From the NCBI GenBank assembly GCA_022822065.1, contig JAJECI010000007.1, forward strand, positions 1 through 64,000: a DNA stretch of 64,000 bases, in the 5' to 3' direction. The stretch is from Candidatus Dadabacteria bacterium (GTDB taxonomy: Bacteria; Desulfobacterota_D; UBA1144; Nemesobacterales; Nemesobacteraceae). Under the pieces are notes generated by a model. It was not told the origin of the DNA, made no database searches, and was given only the letters and a program-made list of their open reading frames with translations. Both the position numbers and the translations under genes were made by a program. Shown here piece after piece: positions 1 through 8,023 of this stretch (the stretch's first letter is position 1; each line of letters begins with the position of its first letter).

Positions 1-6
1 CGCCCG

Positions 7-28
7 TTGAACTATGAAGTGCACAGTT
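7..28 (+). repeat. Left terminal inverted repeat of the IS30-type element
   Basis: This 22-base stretch matches the reverse complement of 1287-1308 with four mismatches. It lies 100 bases ahead of the transposase start, as expected for an insertion-sequence end. Confidence 0.7.
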
Positions 29-128
29 TCTGAGAGCAGGGTTTGAGCCGTTTCAAGGTTCAAGTCTGATTTGAAAGGGCCAAGCGACAAGGATAATCTC
101 TAAAGTGCTATCAATAGGAGGTTGTCCG

Positions 129-1139
129 ATGTCATATACACACTTGGCCCAGGAAGAAAGGTTCCTGATCCACAAGCATTTGCAAGCTGGCCGTTCGTAT
201 AGCGAGATTGGCAGAGATCTCGGACGTCATCACACCACGATCAGCCGAGAGGTGAAGCGCAACACCGGCGGACGCGGTTACCGATACAAGCAGGCAAATG
301 AATTTGCGAAGCATCGTCGCAGCAAAGCATCCTCTGTTCCCCGCAAGATGAGCGAAGAGCTTTGGGCTATGATCAAGGAGCTGCTGACCAGGGAGTGCTG
401 GAGTCCGGAGCAGATAGCCGGAAGGCTTGCCCTGCGGGGCGTGGTCTCGATAAGCGCAAAGTGGATCTATGACTGCATCTGGGCGGACAGAGCAACTGGA
501 GGCACTCTGTACCAGTATCTTCGCAGACGCGGCAGGAAGCCGAACCGTCGCGGCAGGGACGGTTCGGGACGAGGCGTTATACCGGGCAGGGTGGACATAA
601 CCCAACGCCCGGCGGAAGTTGAAGAGAAGAACAGAGTAGGAGACTGGGAAGCGGACACCATAGTGGGCACAAAGCACCGCGGGGCGCTTGTTTCCCTTGT
701 GGAGCGCGCTTCTAAGTTTGTGTGTCTGCATAAGGTTGGAGCAAAGACAGCCCGGGAGGTGGGAGACGCCATACTGGGGTGCCTGGGACCTGTCAGGGAG
801 GTTGTGCACACCATAACGGCGGACAACGGCAAGGAGTTTGCCGGGCACTCAAGGGTGTCGGAGGGGCTTTGCGCCGGGTTTTACTTCGCCACGCCGTACC
901 GTTCATGGGAGAGGGGGCTCAACGAGCACACAAACGGCTTGGTGCGGGAGTACTTCCCGAAGAAGCGGGACTTGAGCGAGGTTGACCCGGAGGAGGTAAG
1001 GGGGGTGGAAGACCGGCTCAATACCCGGCCGAGGAAGTCACTTGGCTACAGTGCGCCTTGCGAGGTGTTTTACAATGCGCTGGGGAGAGTTGGGGACAGC
1101 AGTTCTGTTATACCTGATCTTAGTTCATGGAGGGAGTGA
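129..1139 (+). CDS. IS30 family transposase
   Basis: This enzyme cuts and joins the ends of its insertion sequence. The N-terminus MSYTHLAQEER and the following helix-turn-helix (SYSEIGRDLGRHHTTISREV) are typical of IS30 transposases. The DDE catalytic triad is visible: Asp in VGDWEADTIVG, Asp in TADNGKEF and Glu in GLNEHTNGLVREY. The protein is about 336 residues, full length for the family. I chose ATG 129 over the in-frame GTG at 105 because AGGAGG sits at 117-122 and because family members begin MSYTHL. The gene is alone in the element and appears intact. Confidence 0.93.
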   Translation: MSYTHLAQEERFLIHKHLQAGRSYSEIGRDLGRHHTTISREVKRNTGGRGYRYKQANEFAKHRRSKASSVPRKMSEELWAMIKELLTRECWSPEQIAGRLALRGVVSISAKWIYDCIWADRATGGTLYQYLRRRGRKPNRRGRDGSGRGVIPGRVDITQRPAEVEEKNRVGDWEADTIVGTKHRGALVSLVERASKFVCLHKVGAKTAREVGDAILGCLGPVREVVHTITADNGKEFAGHSRVSEGLCAGFYFATPYRSWERGLNEHTNGLVREYFPKKRDLSEVDPEEVRGVEDRLNTRPRKSLGYSAPCEVFYNALGRVGDSSSVIPDLSSWRE

Positions 1140-1286
1140 TTCGGGGAGCTGGATCGGTATTTATTGAGGAGAGTGCCGTTGCGGGGCAAGGGAGGAGTGC
1201 GTTCTGTTCAGGGGGAAAGGCAAGGCGAGCATTGTCTTTTGTCCATCTCTGTGCTAAACTCCCACTGAAAGAAGATTGTCTGAGTT

Positions 1287-1308
1287 AATTGTGCGCTTCA
1301 GACTTCAA
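1287..1308 (-). repeat. Right terminal inverted repeat of the IS30-type element
   Basis: This is the partner of the repeat at 7-28 in inverted orientation, about 150 bases after the transposase stop codon. Confidence 0.7.
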
Positions 1309-1681
1309 TCGGTGCCGTAATGAGAGCGGCATCTGCACTATTACGACAATCCAACGGCCGGATTCTTGACTTAGACATAATACGGTATAGAGTTAACCGC
1401 TTCTCAAGGGTTTTTATGGAAATCCCGGAAAAAATTATTCCATGCGAAAGCCCTTGCTCTACATATATATATATTCAACAGCGTAATCCATCTTGATAGA
1501 AGCCGTTGATTTAGTCCGGTTCTTGCTATATCAGTTAATAGATGATTGTTGTAACAACCGGTTGTTGCCAGACTGTCAGCAAAGCAGGGCAAGGTGTTCC
1601 GAATCCAACACTTAGTCCTCGCAAAAAAGTGATGAAAAATAGAGAAAACAATTGCCACTGTCAGGACGGGAGGCTCGCGGG
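1309..1681. other. AT-rich spacer between the IS element and the SulP gene
   Basis: I see no convincing gene here. The minus-strand reading frame of 84 codons at 1404-1658 has no ribosome site and no recognisable product. The stretch contains a short TA dinucleotide run near 1463-1474, a perfect 14-base palindrome at 1553-1566, and a GGGAGG ribosome site (1668-1673) for the next gene. Its low GC contrasts sharply with the GC-rich gene that follows. Confidence 0.6.
1553..1566. promoter_or_regulatory. Perfect 14-base palindrome upstream of sulP, operator-like
   Basis: AACAACCGGTTGTT reads identically on both strands. It lies about 115 bases before the SulP start, a position where a repressor or activator dimer could bind. 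I cannot name a matching regulator and there is no second copy in view, so function is only suggested by position and symmetry. Confidence 0.3.
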
Positions 1682-3919
1682 ATGAAATCGTTTCATAGGC
1701 ATCTTGCTCTTGCCGACGGGCTTCGTGCCAGGATTTCGTCCTCGCCAGCGCTTCCGGCGCTTTCGGCCGGGATCACTGCAGGTCTCGGTTTGCTGGCTGC
1801 CCAGGTGGCCTTCGGGATCTTCATATTCTCTGGAGCGCTGGCCCCGTATTCATCCCAGGGCGTCGGCCTGGTGTTGTTCGGAAACTTCGCCGCGTGTTTA
1901 CTCATCGCTTTGGGGGGAGGGTACCGCGGCGTAATTGCGGGGCTGTCTCCCTTGCTTGTGCTCGTGATGGCGACCATTGTGGCCACGATGAAGACAGATG
2001 GCGAGACGCTCTTTGCGACCACGGCGTGCGTGCTGATCATCAGCGCCGTGGCGACGGGGATGTGCTGTCTCCTGGTCGGACGGTTCCGACTCGCCAACCT
2101 GCTGCGTTTTATCCCGTATCCGGTTGCAGGAGGATTCGTGGCCGGGATCGGGGGGGCCGTCTTCCTGGCAGCCATATCCCTGATGGGGGTAAATCTGGAT
2201 TGGCGGGCGGCAACGCCACTGGAACCGGTCGTGCTGTGGACCTGGTTACCGGGTCTGGCCTATGGGATAGCCTTGTACGGTGCCATGAAGCGTTGGAGAA
2301 ATCCCCTGATCCTGCCGACGAGCGTTTTGCTTGCGGTCGGTGCGTACCATCTTGCCCTTTTCACCCTCGACATTTCCGGCAGCGAGGCCAGGGCGGCGGG
2401 ACTGCTACTTATCAGCACGGCACAGGGAAACCTGTGGCCGGCGTTATGGCCCGCCGACCTCGCGCACGTGGATTGGACCGCGATCGTCGGACAGATACCG
2501 AACATGGTGGCACTGATCTCGATCGCCCTGATCTGCGTCATCATGAATGTCGCCGGGCTCGAGGTTGCCGTGGATGAGGATCTGGACTGGAATCGCGAGT
2601 TCCGGACGACAGGGGTTGCCAGTATCGTTGCCGGATTCGGCGGGGGAACGGTAGCAACCATTGTCGTTCCCGCATCGCTCCGCAGCAAGCTCTTCCACGC
2701 CACCACCCGGCTGACCGGGGTGATCGCGGCCTGCGTCATCGGTACTGCGCTGTTGTTTGGTGACGGAATGCTGGGACTCGTGCCAACTGCGTTTGTCGGC
2801 GGCATGCTGGTCTTTGCGGGTCTCGGGATGCTTGACCAAGGACTGGTGAAGAGCCGCGAACGCCTGCCCGGGTCGGAATATGCAATCATCCTTTTGATCT
2901 TCGTGGCAATCATCTTCTTTGGCTTGCTTGAGGCTGTAGCCACAGGCGTGGTGGCCACCCTCGTGTTCTTCGCCGTGCGTCTCAGCCGGGTGAATCCGAT
3001 TGAATCCAGCTTCACCGCGCGCGAACGTCAGAGCAACAAGTCCCGCTCGGTCCCCGATCGCGCTATCCTACTGGCGGAAGGCGACCGGGTGCAGGTGTAC
3101 CGGCTTCAAGGATACATCTTCTTCGGCAGCGTAAGTGTCTTGGCCAGCCGTCTCAGAAATTCCCTGGACGGCCCATCGCAGCCCTTCTGTCTGATGATCG
3201 ACTTCACCGACGTCTCCGGGTTCGACTTTTCGGCGGTGAATGTGGTGGCCAGATTCGTGAAGCAAGCGAACGCGGCGGGGGTGCACGTGGTCCTGAGCGG
3301 TATGTCAGAAAAACTGCGGTTCGGCTTGGAGCGCAATGTTACTCCTTCGGTGTTTGCGGAACTGTGGCTGGAGCCGAACACCGATCTAGGCTTGGAACGC
3401 TGCGAGGAACTCATCATCGCGGCGTGGAAAGCAGATACGGCTACGATGGGACAGCGACGCACCTCGTTGCTGGAGCACACCATCGAGGACCTTGAGCGCC
3501 ATCTGGAGCGACAGGTTCGTTTCGAGGACCTCATCGAAGCGCTTCGGCCGTGGCTGATTCCCCGGCACTATGCCGCCAAAGAGCTCCTCGCGGGACCAAA
3601 CGTCCCACGCGAAGGCCTGCAACTACTGTTATCGGGCCATGCCTCCGTCCGCGATTCCGCGGGCTCGAGGCTCCGCCAGTGCCGCCCCGGTGATGCGGTC
3701 TGGCCGACCGATTCGGCGGCTGACACGAAGACGACGGTAATTGCGGACGAACCATGTCATACGATGTTGCTCACCCCCGGTGCCCAGCACTGGCTGGAGA
3801 AGCACGAACAGGAGCTGACAATCGAGTTGTATCGATACATGTTTGCCGAGCAATTCAGAGCTGAACCAGACAAGGACCTGCCCCAGGACGGGACAGCCGG
3901 CCGGGAGGATTCTGCGTGA
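1682..3919 (+). CDS. SulP family anion transporter with STAS and cyclic-nucleotide-binding-like domains
   Basis: SulP proteins move sulfate, bicarbonate or dicarboxylates across the inner membrane; the substrate cannot be told here. The first ~430 of 745 residues are hydrophobic and fit the SulP transmembrane core. A STAS domain follows at about 465-575, and residues ~615-730 resemble a cyclic-nucleotide-binding domain (LLLSGHASVRDS, then CRPGDAVWP), an arrangement known in some SulP proteins. ATG 1682 is preferred because GGGAGG lies 8 bases upstream; an in-frame TTG at 1652 has no such site. GC content and use of ATC, CGC and GGG codons are well above those of the genes downstream. Together with the adjacent IS30 element, this suggests horizontal acquisition. 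Confidence 0.88.
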   Translation: MKSFHRHLALADGLRARISSSPALPALSAGITAGLGLLAAQVAFGIFIFSGALAPYSSQGVGLVLFGNFAACLLIALGGGYRGVIAGLSPLLVLVMATIVATMKTDGETLFATTACVLIISAVATGMCCLLVGRFRLANLLRFIPYPVAGGFVAGIGGAVFLAAISLMGVNLDWRAATPLEPVVLWTWLPGLAYGIALYGAMKRWRNPLILPTSVLLAVGAYHLALFTLDISGSEARAAGLLLISTAQGNLWPALWPADLAHVDWTAIVGQIPNMVALISIALICVIMNVAGLEVAVDEDLDWNREFRTTGVASIVAGFGGGTVATIVVPASLRSKLFHATTRLTGVIAACVIGTALLFGDGMLGLVPTAFVGGMLVFAGLGMLDQGLVKSRERLPGSEYAIILLIFVAIIFFGLLEAVATGVVATLVFFAVRLSRVNPIESSFTARERQSNKSRSVPDRAILLAEGDRVQVYRLQGYIFFGSVSVLASRLRNSLDGPSQPFCLMIDFTDVSGFDFSAVNVVARFVKQANAAGVHVVLSGMSEKLRFGLERNVTPSVFAELWLEPNTDLGLERCEELIIAAWKADTATMGQRRTSLLEHTIEDLERHLERQVRFEDLIEALRPWLIPRHYAAKELLAGPNVPREGLQLLLSGHASVRDSAGSRLRQCRPGDAVWPTDSAADTKTTVIADEPCHTMLLTPGAQHWLEKHEQELTIELYRYMFAEQFRAEPDKDLPQDGTAGREDSA

Positions 3920-3949
3920 CGACTCCGGGTGGCGTGTCAACGGCTCCCG

Positions 3950-4522
3950 CTAGCCCTCAGACATCACTTCGAAATCCGTAATCTCGATCTGGTACTTAAG
4001 GCCAAGTATCTTGTTCACGGAAAGGTAGAAGGTATTGAAGAAAACGGTATTGCCGGGCTTTATATTAAAATTGGCCGAGGCCTCGATCCCGGTAAGTGCC
4101 GAGAGGTCGTCTCCGCTTTTTCTGTTCAGCTTCTGAAGAGGATGGGCCGTGTCGGCGTTTCTAAGGTCCCGCATCGAAAGGGTATTGCCCGAATAAAAAT
4201 CCTGGACATGAACGGTCCGCCCCGATACCTGAAAACTGCTCCTGAGCTTTATGTAACTGACGGGAACGTCGCTTTCGTTCATGATCTCCCCGCGAATGAG
4301 AAAAAGATATCCTTTCTTGGTGGTTATCCATTGGGACTCTGTGTTCCTCACGATCAGTTTCCGGGAAATATCGTCGCTTTCCCAGAACCATCGCTCCGGG
4401 TAGAACCCGAACTTAAAAGCCCCAAGACCGAGTACGAAAACAAGCGCTATCAGGACAAGCCCGCGCGGGTACTTTCTCTTTTTTACTTCATCTATCCCGT
4501 AAAATACTTTTTCCGTGTCCAT
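3950..4522 (-). CDS. DUF3426-like membrane-anchored protein
   Basis: A protein of about 190 residues. A lysine/arginine-rich N-terminus is followed by one membrane segment (about residues 21-37, LVLIALVFVLGLGAFKFGF) and a C-terminal domain that looks exported. The domain contains GEIMNESDVPVSYIKLRSSF and a DLRN...L pattern that resemble the beta-rich DUF3426 fold. Many family members carry an N-terminal zinc ribbon; this one does not. I chose ATG 4522, since the upstream extension to 4561 adds a poorly conserved leader. It is convergent with the SulP gene and divergent from the barrel-protein gene. No function is known. Confidence 0.6.
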   Translation of the reverse strand: MDTEKVFYGIDEVKKRKYPRGLVLIALVFVLGLGAFKFGFYPERWFWESDDISRKLIVRNTESQWITTKKGYLFLIRGEIMNESDVPVSYIKLRSSFQVSGRTVHVQDFYSGNTLSMRDLRNADTAHPLQKLNRKSGDDLSALTGIEASANFNIKPGNTVFFNTFYLSVNKILGLKYQIEITDFEVMSEG

Positions 4523-4674
4523 AAGTCCCGCCCGGGAGATAAAGAGTCTGCAAGAGGGCAAATACCCGCCTTCGCAGGCAGATTATAACCGTAATATCCG
4601 CTTTTCCCACAAGCGGAGTTTCCCATTCGCAAGCCGCGGCGCGGATCATCACCCAAGTCCCTCGACCATTTCAT

Positions 4675-4703
4675 TTTACAACGAGTATTCTTCAAGCTAT
4701 AAA
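4675..4703 (+). promoter_or_regulatory. Sigma70-type promoter for the outer-membrane barrel gene
   Basis: TTTACA (4675-4680), a 17-base spacer and TATAAA (4698-4703) match the housekeeping promoter pattern at five of six bases in each hexamer. Transcription would start near 4710, leaving about 70 bases of leader before the ATG at 4783. Confidence 0.6.
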
Positions 4704-4782
4704 TATTAGGCGGGAAGGGCTTCAGGTTCCGTCCAACATACGGATTTAACCTCAGAATAAAAACTTATCGGGAGAAAAAATC

Positions 4783-5613
4783 ATGAGCACAACGTTTAAG
4801 AACCGGAAGACGGGTTTATGGGTTTTAGTGATCGCGGCGGCAATGATTTTCGGTTTTTCCGGCAACGCGGTTGCCCAGAGCGGCAGTTTTTACGTCGGCG
4901 CTTCGGCCGGGGTTGAACACGTAAGCATGGAACACGCGAAAACCGTTGACAACACAGGACTTCCAGCCTCTTATCTGGAGAGTGGACACATTCACTACAC
5001 CAGTGATTCAGCTGGCGAAACGGGTTTCAGCGGCGGGCTTCTTGCCGGCTACCGCCTTAATCTCGATCCAAGCGACACTCTCTATTTAGGCGTCGAGATT
5101 GACGGACAGTTCCACGACGGCACGGTAAGCGGAATGCTTCCTGGAGACGGGGAGTCCGAGGGCCGAAACCAGTACGGAGAAGCCTGGCCCGATGATTGGA
5201 GCGTTGAGAGAAAAAACAGCTATGGAGTAACGTTGATGTTCGGGGCAAGCCCCCCGTTTCTTGTTTCGCTTCTGGGCCCGGGCGCCGGCTTCTACGCCCT
5301 TGGCGGCGCGCGGCTCGTGGATGCGGAGTTAAATGTTGATTACCACGGCTGCCCAACCGTCGACGCGATTTGTACCAGTCCTGAAGAATTTGTCTCAGGC
5401 ACCAATTCCTACGACGAAACTTTCTACGCGTGGACAGCGGGAGGGGGTCTTGAAAAGATGATCGGAGACAAGATAGGAATCCGGGCTGAGGTGCGCTATA
5501 CACAGTACCTAAAAGAAGATCGGGAAACTTTTCCGGAATCAGAGGTCAAGGTTCCCATATCGCTTGACGGAAGCGAAACCGGTTTTTCAGTAAAAGCGGT
5601 TTTATACTTCTGA
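4783..5613 (+). CDS. Outer-membrane beta-barrel protein
   Basis: A 276-residue protein with a clear signal peptide ending VAQ-SGS near residue 33. The mature part alternates polar and hydrophobic residues with glycine and aromatic strand ends (FYVGASAG, GFSGGLLAGYRL, YLGVEIDGQF, GIRAEVRYTQYL). It ends in AVLYF; a C-terminal phenylalanine is the usual signal for outer-membrane insertion by the BAM complex. Its size suits an 8-strand barrel of the OmpA/OmpW-like superfamily, but no exact family is recognised. Two cysteines in a loop (HGCPTVDAIC) could form a disulfide. The ribosome site GGGAG lies upstream of ATG 4783. Confidence 0.75.
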   Translation: MSTTFKNRKTGLWVLVIAAAMIFGFSGNAVAQSGSFYVGASAGVEHVSMEHAKTVDNTGLPASYLESGHIHYTSDSAGETGFSGGLLAGYRLNLDPSDTLYLGVEIDGQFHDGTVSGMLPGDGESEGRNQYGEAWPDDWSVERKNSYGVTLMFGASPPFLVSLLGPGAGFYALGGARLVDAELNVDYHGCPTVDAICTSPEEFVSGTNSYDETFYAWTAGGGLEKMIGDKIGIRAEVRYTQYLKEDRETFPESEVKVPISLDGSETGFSVKAVLYF

Positions 5614-5799
5614 AGCGGTTCCCGGCCATTTGTCCTAAAAAGCCTCTCGGCTTTGCTCTAGAAGGTGCTTGCTCCCTTAACGACTTTTGCGGCATCCAGG
5701 AAAAAACCGCCCGCCCGAGGGCCAATGTGAAAGCGTTCCTGCGGCTTTTCCCGTGCCAAGTCCGTTAAGACCTCCGGTTTCCGCACACACCAAAACAGA

Positions 5800-5827
5800 T
5801 TGAAAAAAATATCCCTTTATGTAATAA
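5800..5827 (+). promoter_or_regulatory. Promoter for the MoxR/VWA pair
   Basis: TTGAAA (5800-5805), a 16-base spacer and TAATAA (5822-5827) precede the MoxR ATG at 5860. The surrounding sequence is AT-rich compared with flanking coding DNA. Confidence 0.45.
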
Positions 5828-5859
5828 TAACGCTCATTGCCTTTTTCAGGAGTGGATGA

Positions 5860-6816
5860 ATGAACCCCGCTAACCCTTTTGCGTCCCTTCGGGAAGAAAT
5901 GGACAAGCATGTCGTCGGACACGACGAGGTAAAAACCGCTCTTCTTCTCGGAATAATCTCAAGAGAGCACATTTATATCGAAGGTCCTCCGGGTACGGCG
6001 AAGACCATGCTCTCGGAAATCGTTTCCAAAGCGGCCCAGCTCAACTTCTTTTTCTACCAGCTTCACAGAGACACCCGCCTCTCAGAGCTCGTCGGAGACC
6101 TGACAATAGTGAAAGAGGAAACCGAACTCGGGGAGAGGATAAAGCAGGATATCGTAAAGGGCGGAATACTGACATCTGAGATCTGCCTTTTAGACGACAT
6201 ATCGCGCGCGCCCGGGGAATCGCTTAACATTCTTCTTCGAATACTTAACGAAAGGAAATTCTTCAGCGAATCCATTCCCCTTCTGACCGCCATAGCGACG
6301 AGCAACCCGACGGCGGACGAGTACTACAACGAACCCCTTGATCCGGCAAACCTTGACCGGTTCATTCTCCAGGTGAAGGCTCTTGGAATTTCCTACGGAA
6401 GAAAGTGGGATGAAGCCAAGAAAGTCATCGAGCTTTACGCTGAAAGACCGTTTGAAGAAAAAATACCGAAAAGGGTAAGCAAGAAACTTTTCGACAAAAG
6501 CTACAAGAAACTTGAAAAAATCCAGATTCCGCCCGATGTGCAGGAAGGTCTCGCGAATTTTACGGCCATAATGATCGAGGATTTCGGGCTTAACGAAACC
6601 AACTCCCTTATTACCGACAGGACGTTTTTCGTAAAAGCGCTCAAGCTTATCCGCTCCCACGCGCTTCTAAACGAAAGAGAGATATGCTCAAGAGAAGACC
6701 TTGACGTCTTAAGATACATGACCGCTTTCCGGGTTCCCCCCGACGTCTTCGACCAGATGGACAATATTCTTCGGAATATCGTTCAGGATAAAAAAAAAAG
6801 CCAGATGACAAGCTGA
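5860..6816 (+). CDS. MoxR-family AAA+ ATPase
   Basis: MoxR ATPases are thought to act as chaperones that mature or insert metals into client complexes, usually with a VWA-domain partner. Walker A is GPPGTAKT at residues 42-49, Walker B ends LLDD at 110-113, and the sensor region contains ATSNPT. The length of 318 residues is normal. The next gene encodes the expected VWA partner and starts 17 bases after this stop. A run of ten A bases at 6790-6799 lies just before the stop; a -1 slip there would enter the VWA frame. ATG 5860 follows CAGGAG. Confidence 0.9.
   Translation: MNPANPFASLREEMDKHVVGHDEVKTALLLGIISREHIYIEGPPGTAKTMLSEIVSKAAQLNFFFYQLHRDTRLSELVGDLTIVKEETELGERIKQDIVKGGILTSEICLLDDISRAPGESLNILLRILNERKFFSESIPLLTAIATSNPTADEYYNEPLDPANLDRFILQVKALGISYGRKWDEAKKVIELYAERPFEEKIPKRVSKKLFDKSYKKLEKIQIPPDVQEGLANFTAIMIEDFGLNETNSLITDRTFFVKALKLIRSHALLNEREICSREDLDVLRYMTAFRVPPDVFDQMDNILRNIVQDKKKSQMTS
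6790..6799 (+). other. A10 run, possible slippage site joining MoxR and VWA frames
   Basis: Ten consecutive A bases sit six codons before the MoxR stop (TGA 6814-6816). The MoxR frame reads three AAA codons here. A -1 shift moves into the frame of the VWA gene, which is open from 6792 onward and would give a single MoxR-VWA polypeptide. Poly-A runs of this length are known to cause RNA-polymerase or ribosome slippage. Whether it happens here is inference. Confidence 0.35.
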
Positions 6817-6833
6817 CGCCGAATCCGGATCAG

Positions 6834-7988
6834 ATGCCTGATTCGGAGTTCGACCAGGATTTCTCCCAAGAACCCAAAGGGGAAATTCCCGACGAGGAAG
6901 CAGACAAGGAAACCGAGAATCCGCTTGCCGAGGCCCAGAAAACCTTCTTTGACGCGCTCAAGGACCTGAAGCAGAACCTTGACAACAACCAGAGCGAAAT
7001 GGCTCCTCCAGAGGGCCAGGACGTGCCGAGCGACCCCACCGGAAACCCTCAGGACAGCGGAAACACGGAAAGAGAGGACAAATCCGCGCGCGCTTACATG
7101 AGCAGCAAATCCAACAAGGCCGGAGAGGATGATGAAACTGTCATACCGGGAAGGGGAAATATGGAAACCGCCGAAAACATAAAACGCATCATGAGAGTGC
7201 TTGAGGGCAATTTCCAGAAAAGCATGGCCAAGAAAACATCCCACCCTGGAGGCTCCCCGAGGAAATGGAAACGCATGTCCACCTTTGACGAGGTCGAGGA
7301 TATAGACCCCGTAGAGGCGTTTATATGGTCCGAGCACACTTCCCCCAGGCTGCCGCGGGTCCATCTTCGCGAAAAAGAGACGCTCGGGGGAGAAATAGCC
7401 ATTCTGAGGGACGTAAGCACCTCGATGATGGGAGTGTACAGCGAGTGGTCCTCTTCCGTCGTTAAGGGAGTAATAGAGCTCGCGAGAAGAAAGAGGATGA
7501 GAATCGGCTATCTTGAGTTTAACCACCGCTCAAGAAAACACACGAAAAACTCCCGCTTTTTCACCAGGGACTACAGGTGGATAGAAAGGCTGGCGGAGAG
7601 CACGGACTGCTCCGGTAACACCAATTACGAGGAAGCGCTTGGAGAAGCGCTCAAGGAGTTCCGAGGCAGAGGGCTTAGAAACAAGCACATACTCTTTATA
7701 ACCGACGGGATTCCAACTTCCGGCGACCCCAATGTCGAAGCACAGAGAGCACGCGCAAAGAGCATAGGAGTCTGCATACACTCCATATTCATCGGATCGA
7801 AGAACTATCCGCCGATACTTGAAATAATTTCAAAGGAAACAGTCGGAACACAGTTCATGGCATCCAAGGGCCGGGACGACATAATACGTATAGAGAGAAA
7901 GGACAGAGCTTACCTGCAAGCCGAGCAGGAAAAAATCGCCAGATCGCAGCATGACGGCTTCGCGAGAGCGTTCAGAGGAGAACTCTAG
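6834..7988 (+). CDS. VWA-domain protein, partner of the MoxR ATPase
   Basis: A 384-residue protein. The first ~110 residues are acidic and low-complexity, and a VWA fold occupies about 180-350. The metal-ion-dependent adhesion site is DVSTS at 193-197 (DxSxS), with the supporting TDG at ITDGIPTSGD. There is no signal peptide, so it should be cytoplasmic like CoxE/YehP-type partners of MoxR. No good ribosome-binding site precedes ATG 6834, which suggests translational coupling to the MoxR gene or production by frameshift. Clients of the pair are not evident nearby. Confidence 0.85.
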   Translation: MPDSEFDQDFSQEPKGEIPDEEADKETENPLAEAQKTFFDALKDLKQNLDNNQSEMAPPEGQDVPSDPTGNPQDSGNTEREDKSARAYMSSKSNKAGEDDETVIPGRGNMETAENIKRIMRVLEGNFQKSMAKKTSHPGGSPRKWKRMSTFDEVEDIDPVEAFIWSEHTSPRLPRVHLREKETLGGEIAILRDVSTSMMGVYSEWSSSVVKGVIELARRKRMRIGYLEFNHRSRKHTKNSRFFTRDYRWIERLAESTDCSGNTNYEEALGEALKEFRGRGLRNKHILFITDGIPTSGDPNVEAQRARAKSIGVCIHSIFIGSKNYPPILEIISKETVGTQFMASKGRDDIIRIERKDRAYLQAEQEKIARSQHDGFARAFRGEL

Positions 7989-8023
7989 CGCACCCGGTCA
8001 AAGACTCTCCGGACAGCATAAAA

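Larger units (their letters stand above)
7..1308 (+). mobile_element. IS30-family insertion sequence, apparently complete
   Basis: A single transposase gene (129-1139) is bracketed by imperfect inverted repeats at 7-28 and 1287-1308. Comparing the left end with the reverse complement of the right end, 18 of 22 positions agree, sharing TTGAA, TGAAG and GCACA blocks. The roughly 1.3 kb length suits the IS30 family. The exact outer ends and the target duplication are not resolved, because only six bases lie outside the left end. The intact reading frame suggests recent or still active insertion. Confidence 0.8.

Noticed and set aside
1404-1658. Minus-strand 84-codon open frame between the IS element and SulP
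   Set aside because: No ribosome site, no recognisable product and AT-rich composition typical of non-coding spacer.
5638-5654. Terminator after the barrel-protein gene (AAAGCC/GGCTTT)
   Set aside because: The stem is only six bases and no T run follows.
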